64,000 bases of DNA, taken from the NCBI GenBank assembly GCA_011033025.1, contig WFMF01000127.1, positions 310,001 to 374,000 of the forward strand, written 5' to 3'. Shown here piece after piece: positions 22,901 to 37,082 of this stretch; the first letter of the stretch is position 1, and every line of letters begins with the position of its first letter. The DNA is from Beroe forskalii. Taxonomy: Eukaryota; Ctenophora; Nuda; Beroida; Beroidae. Under the pieces are notes generated by a model that saw only the letters and a list, made by a program, of their open reading frames with translations, had not been told where the DNA came from and ran no database searches. The position numbers and the translations under genes were made by a program.

Positions 22901-25900
22901 ACGAGTTTAGCATATGAATATGATTTATTACTTTGTTATTAGAAATACAAAATCCTTTAAAATTGAGGATGTTAATTCCTGTTTTATTGAATTGTCGCTT
23001 AAATATTAAATGGCCTTATGCTCATATTATCCTACTTAACCTTGACAAATACACGAATACACCCCGTGCGCAAAATAGTCATAAGGCAATTCCACTCCAT
23101 AAACTGACACTGTAAGCCTTTAAAAATGACACTGCCTTAATAATAACTATGATTGAAATGATACAGCAACAGATTTTATAGCCAACAGTGTCTAGCCTCC
23201 AAGAAAATGTGTCACAGAGCACATCTATATTTTGACAGTTGACACGAATCTCTATGATTTGACTGACATGACTTTCTATTTTGAGAGTTATTAATGTCAC
23301 ATTTAAGAGCTTCTTCACGTCTGATTCAGTGCATGTTAGACGCATTCCTAAGCCTTACAAGTGCCCAGAATTATATGTGCAATATACGATGAAATTTATA
23401 GGTTATATTTTACATGTTTTACATGACAGTAACTAGATAATTCCATGTGTGACATAAAGTGACATAATTCCATAATCTGCTGTAATTATACTTGAGATAT
23501 TGGATGGGTTGTAGCAGTCGGAAATGTAGGGAGGTCAGACCGTGAGTTACATAGAATTCATCGTTGAAGTGTCCTGAGTAGGAGACCGCTAGTTGACAAA
23601 TGTCCCTCAAATGGTACCTTGTTTCTCATATATGCTGAGGAACTAAAGAAATTAGTCTAGTAGGAATACTAGGTTTATTTCAACTCTAAACCATACACAA
23701 CGTTTTATTTACAAAAACCACCGACAAAGAGTTAAGTTTTCACCGTAAAAAGGAAACTTCGTTTTAAACTCAATATTCAAAACTTCGCTTTAAAGTTAAA
23801 CGTGAAATATCTAAACTACAAATTATTTAATGATTTGTTCTATTAAATGATAAGTTGAACGGAACTTTGTCATGGTTGGTAAAGTGGTGAAGACCGACTG
23901 TCATCATGGTGCGTACTCATCTCTAGTCTACAACTCTACAGTTGCCCTAGAATCATTGTAACTTCCTACAAGTTTGCAAAATATTCCCACGTCACGAAAC
24001 TTTTGCATATGTTTTCGAGAATTTTCCCAAAATATGTTAATAAACATATTCTTTTTAAACTCAAATATCCATTTTAATTCCAATTAACAGTAATTGATGT
24101 AAGTACTAATTAAATTTGAAACACCGATAATTCACACTTGTATACGTCACAGAAACGTATGCGGTTTCCCCAGTAGGTTCGAGAAGAGAAAGTGTGTTAA
24201 TGTAATTTCATCGAAATTGTAATTCGATATATTTGAACGGATGAACCCATTTCTTATTATATGTGTTGAATGGATTATAATATCACCTTTCATTTAAAAC
24301 GCAATAGCACTGATAAATTGTGATAAGATAAGAAATGTATACGCAAACTTAATTCATGCTAGGCAGGCTTTGTCAGCAAATGAAATAATACATTACAGTA
24401 ATAGGAGTTTTCAAAAGCGAAATTAGTAAAAATTCTATCAACTTTTACATTTACTGTGAATGTAAAACCTTTTGAAAAACGATTTCTGTTAAAATTCTGA
24501 ACTTCTTGAACCGTGGGAACTCCATTCTACCAAGTCATTATTGACATATAAATAAAATAACAGGAAATTAAACACGGTTGTACATAGCTTTATATATTTC
24601 CCATTCAATTGTACAGTGTAAATTAGTTGAACAATGTTTTAAACATTCAGCATCTTCCTTAGTATCTTCAGGATTCATTATATATTAATTATTGTAATTT
24701 AATAATTGTCATTGTGTGGGCTGTCAAGCGTGTTCTTTATTCCATTATACATTGAACTTATGTTTAAATTTTGCTATTATAATTCTTTCTGAATGTTATT
24801 ATGTCTGATATTACACGGGAGCAGCTTATAGGCTCCTTGGTTTCCTTTATCTTATGGTACATTTCGAGGAAACTCGCCATGGTGTAGCTCCAGGGTAAAC
24901 AGACGGTTAGGCTATGTTTAGGTTATGTTTTTCCTTACGGGACACGCTTAATTAAAGTCACCTCAAGATACTAAACGAGTTTGCTGTACATTGCCATCAT
25001 TGAAACACATAATTTATTGCTATACTGGATTTTACAACAGCAGTCCGTGAGATTTTCATTTCAAATGCTCGGTTTTCTCTCACGGAACGGAAATGTGTAA
25101 TTCGAAACCCTCTCCGCTTTTTTTAAATTCTCTTCCTTGTCAAATTTTACTCCAATTTACGTTATGTCATGGCTAATTTTACTAGATATCAATGTACACC
25201 AGCAAGGGGAAGCCCAACACTATCCTTAATTACATGGTACAAATTCTACGTGGACAAAATGACATATGGTGTAAACTCATTTACCCGTTCAAATTCTCAG
25301 GGTCATGTATTCGCGATAATATGCTAACTGGCTCATTTCAAATGGATTAAAGTTTGTTGTGAAAGAGTTTCAAATCCACAAAATTCATAGCATTCCGATC
25401 AGATAGACATTTTATCATCCTTAAGCATTGTCTAACACTTTGAAAACATGCACTTACTCAAGCTCCCTAGATCATAAAGTCAAATCGTTTTGACGTTTTA
25501 CTCACAAAATCTATTCACTTTCAGGACACCAGTTTTCCGCCAGAAGAAGACTCTCTTCCGGTTGTAGAAACTGAAGTGGTAACAGCTGTAGAATCTGCTC
25601 CAACAGAACCCGAACCAGTTGCGTTCTCCACCCCCGTGGCTAAAGAAGAAGTGGTCGCTGAACCCGAAGAGGAACCCGAAGAAGAACCCGTCACAGAACA
25701 AGAAGCTCCAGTACCAGATGAAATCTCTGCCCCAGAACCGGTAATTCCAGATGCTGAACTCGAAATCACTGCCCCTGAACCAATTGTCTCTGAAACAGCA
25801 GCTGCTGTTGAAGAGTCTGAGGAGGAGGAGGAAGCAGTTGAGGAAGCCGAACCAGAAATCGAAGCTGCTTTGCAGGAGGCTGTCGAGGAGACACCTTCAC

Positions 25901-28900
25901 AGGAAGTGGCTGTCGATGAGGTGTCAGTTGAAGTTGAGAGTCCTGTGGAAGAAGAAACTCCTGTTGAAGAAGTGCCAGCTGAAGAAGAAAGTCTTGTGGA
26001 AGAGGAAAGTGCTGTGGAAGAGGAATCTCCGGAAGAGGATGAGGAGGTTTCTGTTGAAACCCCTGAAGAGGAACCTGAGTCCAGCATCCAAGTCATGCCA
26101 GAATCTCTGCTTAATGTTAGTTCGGAAAATGCAGGAATTGATATATTGAGGATATCATGATGACTGAATATGCGGAAAATTTGAAGTGATATCCCTGTTT
26201 ATTACTTATTGTACGAAACTCATTCAGTTATTTTCTTTTCTTGAAAATATTCAAGCATTTGTACATAAATGTGTAATATTCTTCATTTTCAGGAGGAGTC
26301 AATGTCCATCATCTCTAAGTCAGAAGTTGAACGGATTTCAGAAATCTCTCCCACTGGAGGTAGGAAGCAATGTCTACAAGTTACAAGTTTCAAAGTGCCA
26401 TAAAAGTTGGCGCTATTTTATTTATTTCATTTATCATGGCGTCTGTCTAAAATTCAAATCTCATTCACTTACTTGCCATAACTCATATCTAATCAATGTG
26501 AATCTACTATGTTTTTTTGATCATGGTGAATTTACTCAACACAGCGTTCATTTCAGTTGCCCTCGTTGAGGAGCCAGAAGAAAGTGTTGATGTTATCTCT
26601 GAGCCGGAAACTGCCCCTGAAGATGATGAAGTTACTGAAGTTGCTGCCGAAGTTGTCACTGAAGTTGTAACTGAGGTTGCTGCCGCAGTTGTAACTGAGG
26701 TTGCTGCTGAAGTTGCCGCACCAGAAGACATTGCCCCAGAAGTTCCTGTAGAGGAAGCAACGCCCGTTGAGACACCAGAGGCAACTGTTCCGGAAGTTAC
26801 ACCAGAAGAGGTTGTTCCAGAGCCAGTCATTGAAGAATCAGTTGTTGAAGAACCAGTTGTTGAGCCAGTGGTTGAAGAACCAGTTGTTGAAGAACCAGTA
26901 GTTGAAGAACCAGTAGTTGAAGAGGCAGTGGTTGAAGAACCAGTTGCCGAAGAACCAGTAGTTCCCGAAGTTACTCCTACACCAGAGATTTCATCGCCAG
27001 TGGAAGCCAGTCCCGTTGAAGAAACCCCAGAAATCGTTGCTCCCGTTGTCCCAGAATCAGAGGTCCCGGAAGCCGAGACTCCTACCCAAGGTTTAAATCA
27101 CTTTTAATTAGCTAGGGGACTACAATAGGACAGTCTAAATTTTTTTCTTTTTTTTTCATTGACCTACTAGATTTATATCGATTATGTTTGGTTATTGATT
27201 ATAAGCTTTGCACTTCTCTCAGCCCCAGAAGAAGCCACACCCACTCCCGAAGAAGCCACACCCACTCCCGCCGCCCTAACAAACGGAGACTTGCCAGACT
27301 CACTCGACACCTCCACCCCAAACGTCGCTGACCTGTCCACAGAAACCGAAACCTCCGTGGTGGAGAATAATGATAACATTGCCATCAATAAGGGTACGTG
27401 ATATTGCTATTGCCACTGCTATTGCGAAGAAGGTGATAATAAAGCCAAGACTTAGATTATAAATACTGAGCTTGTCGTTTTCGGTGGTAGGCGTTTGATA
27501 AAGTGACGTCATTGTCATGGTTTAATGTGGTGTATTGATAACGACAAACCGCCTTTTTTCCATTTGACGATTCTGTGTGGACCTCATAGAAAATTGGGAA
27601 TAAGAGTTATTGTTACTGAAACATTAGGTATTTATTTGCACTCTTGAAAGTATTTATGGAACGGAATGGTCATGGTTGAGTTTGTCTCCAGAGGCTTCAT
27701 CCGTTAAACTGGAAATTTATGGAAGCCATTGATCAACTAATAAAGTAAACAAGCATTGGATGTATGGTTATTTACCTAGGAATCTTTTAACCATGTTTTG
27801 CAATATAATAAATCATGAAAGTCTTTTCATACAGCGCATGAGATGTAGCTTCAAAGAATCATCTAAAAATGGAACTCTAATCCGAATTAGCCTTTAATAA
27901 TAATGCTTGATTTTGTGATGAAACCCTCTCAACACAACATACTACTTTGTAATTATAATCGCCACAATTCTCCATAGTATTACTATCATTCAGCGTTAAT
28001 ATTAATGCCGCATGATATCATACTGTAGTATGTTGATGAAAATACAATAACTGACATCAAATATATGAACGTTTTGAGCTGTAGTAATTTCGTCAAATTT
28101 ACCACCTATTACTTTTATGCGACTCATGTGATACCATTATTCAAAATTATACTCGAAGTTCTGTAATATATTGAATTTGTCATGAGATGGCGTTGATAAT
28201 TTAAAATGGTAAAATGGTTGATATATATGGGCAAGATGTAGTAAAATACTTATGAAATATTGAATGTAAGAAGTAATGTAAGCGGTGAGTAATGAGTATT
28301 ATGCAATGGATTTTATGTGGTGGACTCTTGTAAGAATACAAGAGTTTTTCATAGAAAGTAATAGCCTCCAACAGAGGTTTCGATGGATTGTAATGCTTTT
28401 TCTAGCTAGTCGAGAAAGCTAAGTTTAGAATTATCCTGGCTTTTATATTACAATTTTGATTGGTTCGTTGAAATAATTTCTAGTCTCTAATTGGTTTTTA
28501 AGTTATATCTAATTTCACCCCGTAACAGCTGCTGGACACCCAGAGAAACCTGAACTAGACAAACAGCTGTCTTTTGAACGTGGACCTGATAATGTTGGTG
28601 AAGGAGCAAGTATTGCCGAGTTAGATGATATGAGTGAGATAGAAGCTGCTCTGAACAGGATTAACACGGCATTGGATTACACTGATGAACTTGGCAATGA
28701 GGTGGATAATACTGGAATACAAAGACAGTCAGGAATCAAGGATTCTGGGCCTTCTTATTCTTCATGTTCCTCTACTTCTTCATCTTCCTCTTCTGTCTCT
28801 TCCAAGGAGTCAGACAACGGAGAATCCGGCTCAGAATCAGACAACGAAGGTAAAGACCCTGAACCTCACGGTCACTTTGAAACACAAAACTACGGGCTTT

Positions 28901-31900
28901 TGACCCGCTTTGGCAACAATAAGACCGAGTCTTCTTTCACCGAGACAAAGACAGAAAACTTGGGAAGCAAAACGACCGAGGTTGTGATTAATAAGTCAGA
29001 AAACACGTCGAGTGTGAAAGAAACCCGTACAATTTACACAAGAACAGAGTCGTATCAGGAAGAAGAACAAAGGGTGGTGTTCAGTCAGGGGAGAATAGTT
29101 TATGAAGGAGCATACCGAGATTACGAGGGTAATGTGTGATGACGTCAAGATAATATAATTTTATACCTGACGAACTGTGACATCGCTAATGACAAGTACC
29201 AAATTTGGGAGTATTCGGGTAAATTTCATCCCTTTTTGAAAATATTTGGAAAGTTTAAAGATATTTGATGGCATTTTAAACCAAATGACTTAGTTGATTA
29301 CTGATTTTGATCACCGGGTTTTTGGTACGAATCTTTCTGTGACGTCACAGTCGTCAAGGTTTTGAGGTGCATGACCTATACACACACCATAATGGCTACC
29401 TTGCTCTAGACAAGGGTTAGTGCATGTAAAAAGTAGGCGCTATGACGTCATCAATTCCACGATTTGCCCTCTGATAACCACGCAAATCTCTATTATAATG
29501 GAATACAATGTATCAATACAATGACTGCATGCTAAAACTTACACTCTATTACCTTCATCTAATTGTGATTAGAAATGGACAACAGGATGGATACAAACGA
29601 CCTAAAATACGCGGAAATTATCGGATAACCATGGACAAAATGCCAATCTTTTATCAAATAAAACTATGATTTCTTTGCATGTTTGAAAATTACAAATATA
29701 CAAATATTTCGTTGATCATGCTTGATTGCTTGAATAGGATCTGATATATTACAAATCATGCGATTTGACCATCTACAATTCTACTTCTGCTTCTGCTTCT
29801 GCTTACAAGATTAATCCAAAATCAGGGCAAATTAAATCCCAATAGGATTGATCCAATATGTCACCCTTCACCATTAGAAGCTAGAATCTTGACTTTTTCA
29901 TCACCCAACGCTTCGCTTATGAGCTGAAATTTGGATTCTACCCAAGAATATTTAACCTTTTTACCACTAAACGTAGTTCATTTTATGATTGAATAATCTG
30001 ATGTGTATGTTCATGTAAAAGGCCTCTGTGTGATTTATTATACACACATATTATGTTCGGTGCAAATTACATTATCCTCTAGGTAGTAAGTCTGTGTTAT
30101 GTGTGTATGATACTTTACATCATGCATGATTCTCCATCCTCATGTACTATAATTATATTTAGTACTCACATCAGACTCCATCAACCAATAGGAGTTCGTG
30201 CTGCAATCCATCAGCCAATAGGAGTTCGTGTACGTTCTAATCACGAATCTCACATTGGGGCCATCTAGGAATTTTCAATCAACTTTCAATGGTGTTTTTG
30301 ATCATTCATCTATCGATCATGAACGTTCTAATCAAGGGCTCCCTGAATATTAATCTACTATTGGGGCCATCTGAGCGAAGTTTTCAATCAACTTTCAATG
30401 GTGTTTATGATCATTCATCTATATCTCCTCCCTCCCTCCCTCCCGATGTGTGCTGTATTCAGCCAGTGTATGGTGTGATGGTAATGAAGTTTTGTCATTA
30501 CTCATTGGTATCCGGGGTGAGCTTTCTATAAAGATAGTTGTGTGACTTCATTGACAAACGTCAGACTTACAGATATACACTCGATATCTTATCAGGATTG
30601 TTGCTGTGACCATATCAATGGAATGTGATACATGTACGATTTATACAGTGTAACCCGTACATTGTACAATTCATGTACATTTTAGATTGTACATTATATA
30701 TTGAAGCATTTTGATACATTTTACATTGTACATTGTACATTGAAGCATTGAAGCTTGTAATACATTTTACATTGTACATTGCAGTATGATAGAAGGCGAA
30801 CACTGGCAACTGTCAGTGCCATGTGGTGTACAGATCTAATTAACACCATTCAAACACAGCCCTTAGTGGCCCTTGCTTACCAATAATATTGGTACACGGT
30901 GAGGGTGTCAGTACTCAGTACAATAGTACATAGCTGGTACAAAGATACAAAGATTGATAAGTTTACAGCACTTCTGTACTGTGGTTTGCAGATAAAAATA
31001 CTATGAGAGCACGGCACGCAACGCGCTCCCTTAGTGCGCGCGCTACGTGCCTGACTCTCAAAGTGCGAAGGTATGATTGTGTTTAAATTAGAACACCACT
31101 CATGTATACATTACACTCCAATGTCTTATCTATAGAGGTGTATGGGTATACTACAAACATAACAAAAAACTGCATATCGATTTTCTAATTCAAGGATTGA
31201 AATGAGAGGCGGAAGAGACTAAACAGTATGAATGATAGCGATTAGCGGCCTTTTGTTCACCAATGTGCACAGTGAGTGAGTGAGAACACGGGGAATTTAA
31301 GCCTAGAAATACTCCTCTGTACTGTGGTGAAAATACACACGGGAAATTCAATTGCCAGGTTTGAGTATGGCACTGCGCAAGTAGGTTGCTTGGTGGATGG
31401 AATATGATGCCATGATCTCGCATGTGTTAAATGCATGGAAAATAGGGATAATTTTAAAATATACGATCGTTTCAACCAAATTCTGATTTTAATGAACAGA
31501 ATCGCAATCCCTTAACATATTTCCTATCTGCTATTCTTTCTTCAGCTAAACCAGACGTTTTGACTGGGGAATCCCTCGAAAATATTTAAAATTTAAAACA
31601 TATATCCAAATAAGCCTTCCTAACATCCGTATCATATTTCAGTGTCAGAGACATCACCTATCCCAGAGCAGACCGACATCTCGGACAATCTCAATAACGT
31701 CGCCGAGGTAAGAACATATAAAATGTAGCAGTGTTTTCCAGGTGTCTCGACCTTTTGAGGCGCGGCGTATTATGCCTCGCCTGGGTGCTTTTTTGCTGCG
31801 CGCAAAGTACTTTCAATGCAACGAGCATTAAAAATGCACTCAAGCGCGGCGTAATACACCGCGCCTCAAAAGGTCGAGACATCACGGTTTAACGTGTGAA

Positions 31901-34900
31901 AACATATGCAGAATATTTTGATATTTATTGCATAATATAATTTAAACATTTTCATAGCAGGTAATGATAAAAAGTATAGAATTCAAAAAATTTAAATGCG
32001 ACGATAATGATGATTATCACAATTTGTGTCGTAGCGAGGAATTGAATAAGTTCGGGAACCAGAAAGCCATGAAATTTTATCTATTTTTTCCCTCAAAAGC
32101 CCTGAACCCGACATAACTTTGACTCAAACCGACTTTGACTTTATCAGTTTGAAGTACCATTATTCGGGAGTCCTATCCTGACTGATGCTTCACGCAAGTA
32201 TATATTAAATTTCATACTCAGCTTACATACAGAAATATTAGGTCACATTCGATGAATAGGCGGTTTAGAGTGACGTCATTATCATAGTTTACCATGGTGA
32301 ATTGATGACGTCACACCGCCTATTTCTCCTGTGTGACTAGCAGAGCTGCGCGTTGCATGTGTGTAGGGCAGGTGGGGTATCTTTCTTTCAACACTGTAAT
32401 AGTCCACTTGCGGGCGGTCACGTTACGATATGACCATATTTGGTAATATTCGGGGTATTTTTAACCCAAATATGGAGTTTCGTGACGTCATAAGCTACGC
32501 CTGCTGCTGCTGGCACGCGTAGTAGATAGTTACTGGAGACTCTGAAAATAATTTGTATAATTTTGAGAATTGTTAAGTTACGGAAGGGTAAATGCTTGGA
32601 GTCTTCGGCCCGAGTAAACTTGTAACAAAATGCTGAAATGTGCTGGCATTATTTTAGAAATGATTTAGACTGTAAATCTAAGGATTATAGTATAATCATC
32701 GAATTGTTCTTTACATTGACAAATCAGCGCGCGAGTTTTCTGTGAAGTCGCTCGCTGATTAGGCAATGTCCGAGGGACCTATAATAGGTACCTATCTAGG
32801 TCAGCTTATACGCCGTCAATGCCCAATAATTGTTGTAGAACCGGGTAGAACTGTAGCAAACAATTCCTTCGATGAAATGCAGCTTGAAAACTGAATACAG
32901 CTTTTACTTTTACATCTTCAATCGTAGAAATTTCTACCAACACATGTACACACATTCTTTTAACATATTGACTGTCCGTTGAAAACAATACCTAAACTAA
33001 ATAATTTAACATAATATTCAAATAAGAATTTATCATCTTATGAGTTTGACAACAAAAGCCCAGTAATAATTTGTAGTGTTTGACTGAATCCAATTAGCAC
33101 GTACACTAGCTTTAGCTACCGCTGTAACCACGCTGTATAACATAGAATAACATAATATTCAAATTCTGTACAATATTCACATTCATTGAACTTAACACTA
33201 TAAATTTCAGGTGGTTTCCGAGAATTAATCCTTTTAACTTGAAATCAATTGTTCAGGGGTGTCAGCACGGAAATATTTATTGATTGTTTGAGATTTTAAA
33301 TTCCCTGCCTTGTATTATTTACCCTCCCTTATTTTTCTACCGTGCTATTTCCAGCAATTAGGTATTATCTTGTGTCGCGTCCACATCACGAGCAATAGGC
33401 TTGTCTGACATCATCAATCACCCACTTTAACCCCAGATAATGACGCCACTCTCAACCATCTACTAAACGCCGCGCATGAGAAATAGGCGATTCAACGTCA
33501 TCAACTCACTACATTACGCTATGATAATGACGTCATCCTACCCGCTTATTTCACCCTCGCGACGTATACTCTCACAGTCCCCTTGTGTTATTAATTAAGC
33601 GAGCTGAGTTTGGCGTGTAGTGTGTGTAAGCCATCTGGGGGTGCCTCAGCTCCCTGTGTGAATTTGATATGCATTAGAATAATATGTAGATACATAAATA
33701 CACCCCTTTTCTATGCTCAAGTATTCAGTACAGAGAATTTTTTGAAGTACATAGGGGTCCCGTTAATACATCGCTTTATCACCGGTCAATTTTTGGCGTA
33801 TAATAAAAACCTGTTTAGGTGCCATCTGTGTGCCCACATACACACAGTGTGAATTTGATATGCCTAACACGATCATACATACACATGGTCCCTAAATAAT
33901 GAGAGATGTTTAAATACGGTCACCTGTTATCATGTAAACATCGGAAAATTTCTCATTTTTAGAAAATAAGAAATTTTCACAAAAATGTTTTTTTGTGAAA
34001 TAATTGTCCGAATTGAAATTTACCATAAAAGTTAATATTAATCACAATTTCCACGAGATTTTATTTAACCATGTAGGACCACCGGCTATAAAATTATCCT
34101 TATTCGTATTCCACTTTTCTTTTCAAAGTAGGTATACCAACTTCCGTGATTTTCAAACCAGGACGCTGTGAATGTAATATCAAATTTCTTTTTACCTTCT
34201 TATCTTCTGATATTATATCGATAAAAATGCTTAATTTGTTTTATATAAAACAGTTTTTTGAAATATATTATGCCGTTTGGTGCTAGGTTACACGAAATTA
34301 CACGTTGCAGTTTTGAGTGAAGTCACTATTACGGTTTTTAGAGATAACTAGATGACACTGGAACGCTAATTTACACGTGTATTGGTATACATTTCTAGAA
34401 TGGAGTACGCTGTTTTAGAATGAAATATTCTGAACAGTTTGATAAAGTGGTTTTACAATATACACTTCGGGAATATACTATTCAATATTTGAATTTTGAA
34501 AAATAAAATCAGATTGTGTGTGAGATAAGAGATATTAAATCTTATCGCAAGTTTAGATAAGACGTGTGTAAGTGCGATAGTAAAAGTGATTTATTTGCTG
34601 AGGTGGCAGAGAGATATATAGCTGATATATAATTTGATTTACAGAATTAGAAATTGTGATGTAGAATTATTATGATTCAGAATTAGAAATTGTGAAAATA
34701 CGAGAAAAGTTTCAATAAATAATGTGTATATTACCTTGAAATGACGTCAGAAGAGGATCTGAAATCAACCCGGAACCCCATAGAACAACCCTTAGACAAT
34801 TCTCAGCCTCGTATTTCTAATACAATGATTTTATCACCAAACCTTTCTAAAACTACTGTTTTTCAGAGCGAAGTGATCAGTACGAATAACGCAAACGCAG

Positions 34901-34905
34901 TTTGA
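19913..34905 (+). CDS. Gene for a long acidic Glu/Pro/Val-rich disordered protein, at least 13 exons (5' end not found)
   Basis: Exons: possible 9-nt microexon 19913-19921 (PRE), 20109-20192, 20566-20668, 20832-20970, 21098-21227, 21742-22111, 22354-22403, 25525-26115, 26293-26359, 26557-27090, 27223-27393, 28529-29128, 31643-31707, 34867-34905 (ends ...STNNANAV, TGA). Every joint is GT/AG and in phase, giving about 980 residues from 20109 on. The protein begins SLKDSDPLLPPVNNGVANEE. Three large exons code low-complexity Glu/Pro/Val sequence: EEEFYPAEEEISPAEEEEE; VEEESAVEEESPEEDEEVS; then five-residue repeats VVEEP near 26840-26950. Exon 28529-29128 differs: Ser-rich (SSTSSSSSSVSSKESDNGES), then NYGLLTRFGNNKTESSFTET, RTIYTRTESYQEEEQ and VYEGAYRDYEG. 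There is no signal peptide or membrane segment in the part seen. It resembles PEVK-like or neurofilament-tail composition only in bulk; no family recognised. A cytoskeletal or scaffold role is a guess. The first coding exon was not found; the introns of 3.1, 2.5 and 3.2 kb hold no exons I can see. Confidence 0.72.
20365..20460. mobile_element. MITE-like inverted repeat, GCGCACGATTAC family
   Basis: An intronic element with the core GCCGCGCACGATTACACCGC and AAAAGCCGCGCAC, starting near TAACGGTG and ending near CACGCCCCTGTAA. Related copies lie at 40130-40195, 50226-50306 and 56045-56215, with TAACGGTGGCG and CGCCACCGTTA as the shared ends. Confidence 0.6.
22404..25524. other. Long intron of the acidic-protein gene, nothing recognised
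   Basis: A 3.1-kb AT-rich intron between a 50-nt exon and the first large acidic exon. Open frames inside (22933-23115, 23079-23345 and 23419-23610) lack splice or family support. No inverted-repeat element was clearly seen. Confidence 0.4.
27487..27557. mobile_element. MITE-like inverted repeat, TGACGTCA family
   Basis: Ends GTAGGCGTTT and AAACCGCCTTTT with GTGACGTCATTGTCATGG inside. It lies in the intron after exon 27223-27393 of the acidic-protein gene. Same family as 32255-32325, 33470-33555, 42778-42952, 58012-58073 and (degenerate) 59636-59685. Confidence 0.6.
31741..31885. mobile_element. MITE-like element with 29-bp terminal inverted repeats
   Basis: Starts GGTGTCTCGACCTTTTGAGG, CGCGGCGTATTA, and ends TAATACACCGCGCCTCAAAA, GGTCGAGACATC, a near-perfect inverted pair around about 80 bp of spacer. 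It lies 33 bp downstream of exon 31643-31707, in its intron. The minus-strand frame 31691-31885 is produced by it and is not a gene. Confidence 0.8.
32255..32325. mobile_element. MITE-like inverted repeat, TGACGTCA family
   Basis: AATAGGCGGTTTAGAGTGAC at the left and GATGACGTCACACCGCCTAT at the right form a 70-bp inverted repeat containing two full CRE-type palindromes (TGACGTCA). It is intronic in the acidic-protein gene. Confidence 0.75.
32713..32769. mobile_element. Short inverted repeat, CCAATCAG/CGCGAG family
   Basis: ACATTGACAAATCAGCGCGC then GAGTTTTCTGTGAAGTCGCT then CGCTGATTAGGCAATGT, a 57-bp hairpin. Related copies are at 52329-52384, 54170-54221 and 54292-54349, all in introns of the secreted-protein gene. 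Confidence 0.7.
33470..33555. mobile_element. MITE-like inverted repeat, TGACGTCA family
   Basis: GAGAAATAGGCGATTCAACG at the left and ATAATGACGTCATCCTACCC, GCTTATTTCA at the right. The closest relative in this window is the copy at 42850-42952, which shares CAACGTCATCA..CTCACTACAT inside. Confidence 0.65.
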
Positions 34906-37082
34906 CTTCCCCTACGACACAACATCTTCACCCTTTGAACTGATTTGATTTCCACAACGTTTTCTTTTCATATTTTTCGTGCCTGACACTATATTAATAT
35001 ATCAGAGAACAATATATAATTGGGTAGCATCCAAGTAGCGCGCCGCACTTAGAAGACTCAACTATCTCAAGATAGTGACCGTCTACTTCTAACTTTACCC
35101 TATATGGCTAATACCTTATATAGTCAATGCCTTTATTAACCGTATCACTGTTTCCCTGACCCTAACTGAGTTTTGATAGGGACATAGTTGAAGTCTACTG
35201 AGTGTATCGGGCTGCTTGGATGACACCAATAATTGCATGGTTATAATGATAATAACAACGTTGAAGCTGTTCCTGAAAATTGGTGGTTATTAAGCGTCAT
35301 CAATATATGCGACTGTTTTGTTAACGGCTACGTATCGTCATGTCATCGACCAATCCGCGTACAAGTTGAAATCTCGCGCCCGTTGATTGGTTGGTGTCCT
35401 TTGAATCTAAGGTCGAATTAACAATCATGACGTCACCAGAATCATAACCACTTTTCATTCATACGCAGTATAATGTGAAATGAAATGTGTGAACCGCTTT
35501 CAGTACATTTCATGCGAATATTGAAGTTTCCAGATTTTATTCCAGACTTCTTTAAAATTCTAAGTTTAAAGGTTAATTTTTATTGAATATATAATATTTT
35601 TAAATATACGTACGGACCTTATATATAATATACGAAATGCATAATTTGTATCTACTTTTCCAGATACACCAAGTAATATAAAATCAAGTTATCAGAGTCT
35701 AAAATAACACAATGAAGGTTCCACTCGAAGAATAGACGTTTGAGTATGACATCATGCTTAGGGCTTAAAGTTGCCAATTTGCTGACATCTATCGTCTATT
35801 TTTGGAGTAGTGCCAAGAGAAATTCTGTAAAATACCAGACGTAATTATGCAAATTGTACGATAATTCATAGCAGGGCAATTCTTCGACGCCTGGAAGCAA
35901 TTAGTCGGGAATTAGTCACGTGACATTTTCACGGGATTTCATTGGTTCCCTCTATTTTCTAAGGCCTGTGATTGGCTCTGGTGAGAGGTGTAGTTATAAC
36001 TTCAGGGCTATGGGAGGTGTATAGTGTATACATATGAGTGTATGCAGAGAGGAACCTTGATTCGGAAGCGATAAAATGTCATCAAAATAGTTTGTGGTAA
36101 ACGGTCACATTATTTCCAGTGCAATATTTTATATTAAGTGAAGAATACGCTGCAGTTTTCGAATTTCGGAATTTTCGAAATAAATTGTTTCTGTAAGATA
36201 ATTCGGAATTATACGTGACAATGCGACAAATCCCGAAATTATTGCTTCTTCGCTGATTTAGAATTCCAAGCAAAATAAGTAGTACTCAAAAGCGGTCAAT
36301 ATTATAAACGTTGGTTAGCATTTCAGGGGTTTTCTTCTTTTTCAAATATTAAAAAAAAACTTTATTGATATTTTGAATATTGCTGGTCAATCAGCCTTGA
36401 TAAATGCTTGCCAACTTGGACCAAGAAGAACTAAGATCTGCTGGATACAACTAGCTGGTTCATGTTCATATGTGTTTAAACAATTCTATACTATGTACTG
36501 GATTAATAGAAGACTTGGAGAAATCATCATTTTGTCCGTTCGGCATCAAAATTTGGATTTCAAACTCCCGGGCCTCTGAATAAATCTCGGTTTTCTATTA
36601 TTCAAGTACGACTTACTTGAGACTATAGTATGGGCTAGGAGCGTAGCTTGCCCATACCAAGTAGGGAAAATGGCCACATCAAAATCGCCGATCAGCGCCT
36701 TCAAGACGCAAATTGGCGATAACACCAAACCCAGTGACAGAACACTGCTGATCTGCCACGCTCAGCGTGGCGACATGTCGGCCTTCTCCAGACGTGATTT
36801 AGACGAAAAATGAACGATGATCATAATCACTATATAATAGTTTTGGACGCAAAAGGGGGATTTACCATTCATGACATAGGCAATTTCACCAAATTTCGTC
36901 GTTGCATAAATACACCATTTCGAACAGCACGTTATCATAGCTTAACGTAGGCTCGGCCATTGAATCGATATTTGTCAGAAAATGTCGTTATTATAGCTCC
37001 CGCAATGACTGAAATCGTTATGAGAGTGTAGATGTGATTTCAGATCACGTCTGCACTCTCAGATCAGCGTTTTACCACTCTC

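Noticed and set aside
25521-26096. Long minus-strand frame rich in Ser/Thr opposite the acidic exon
   Set aside because: It is the mirror of GAA/GAG/GTT-rich coding sequence on the plus strand, whose frame has matching splice sites and phases on both sides.
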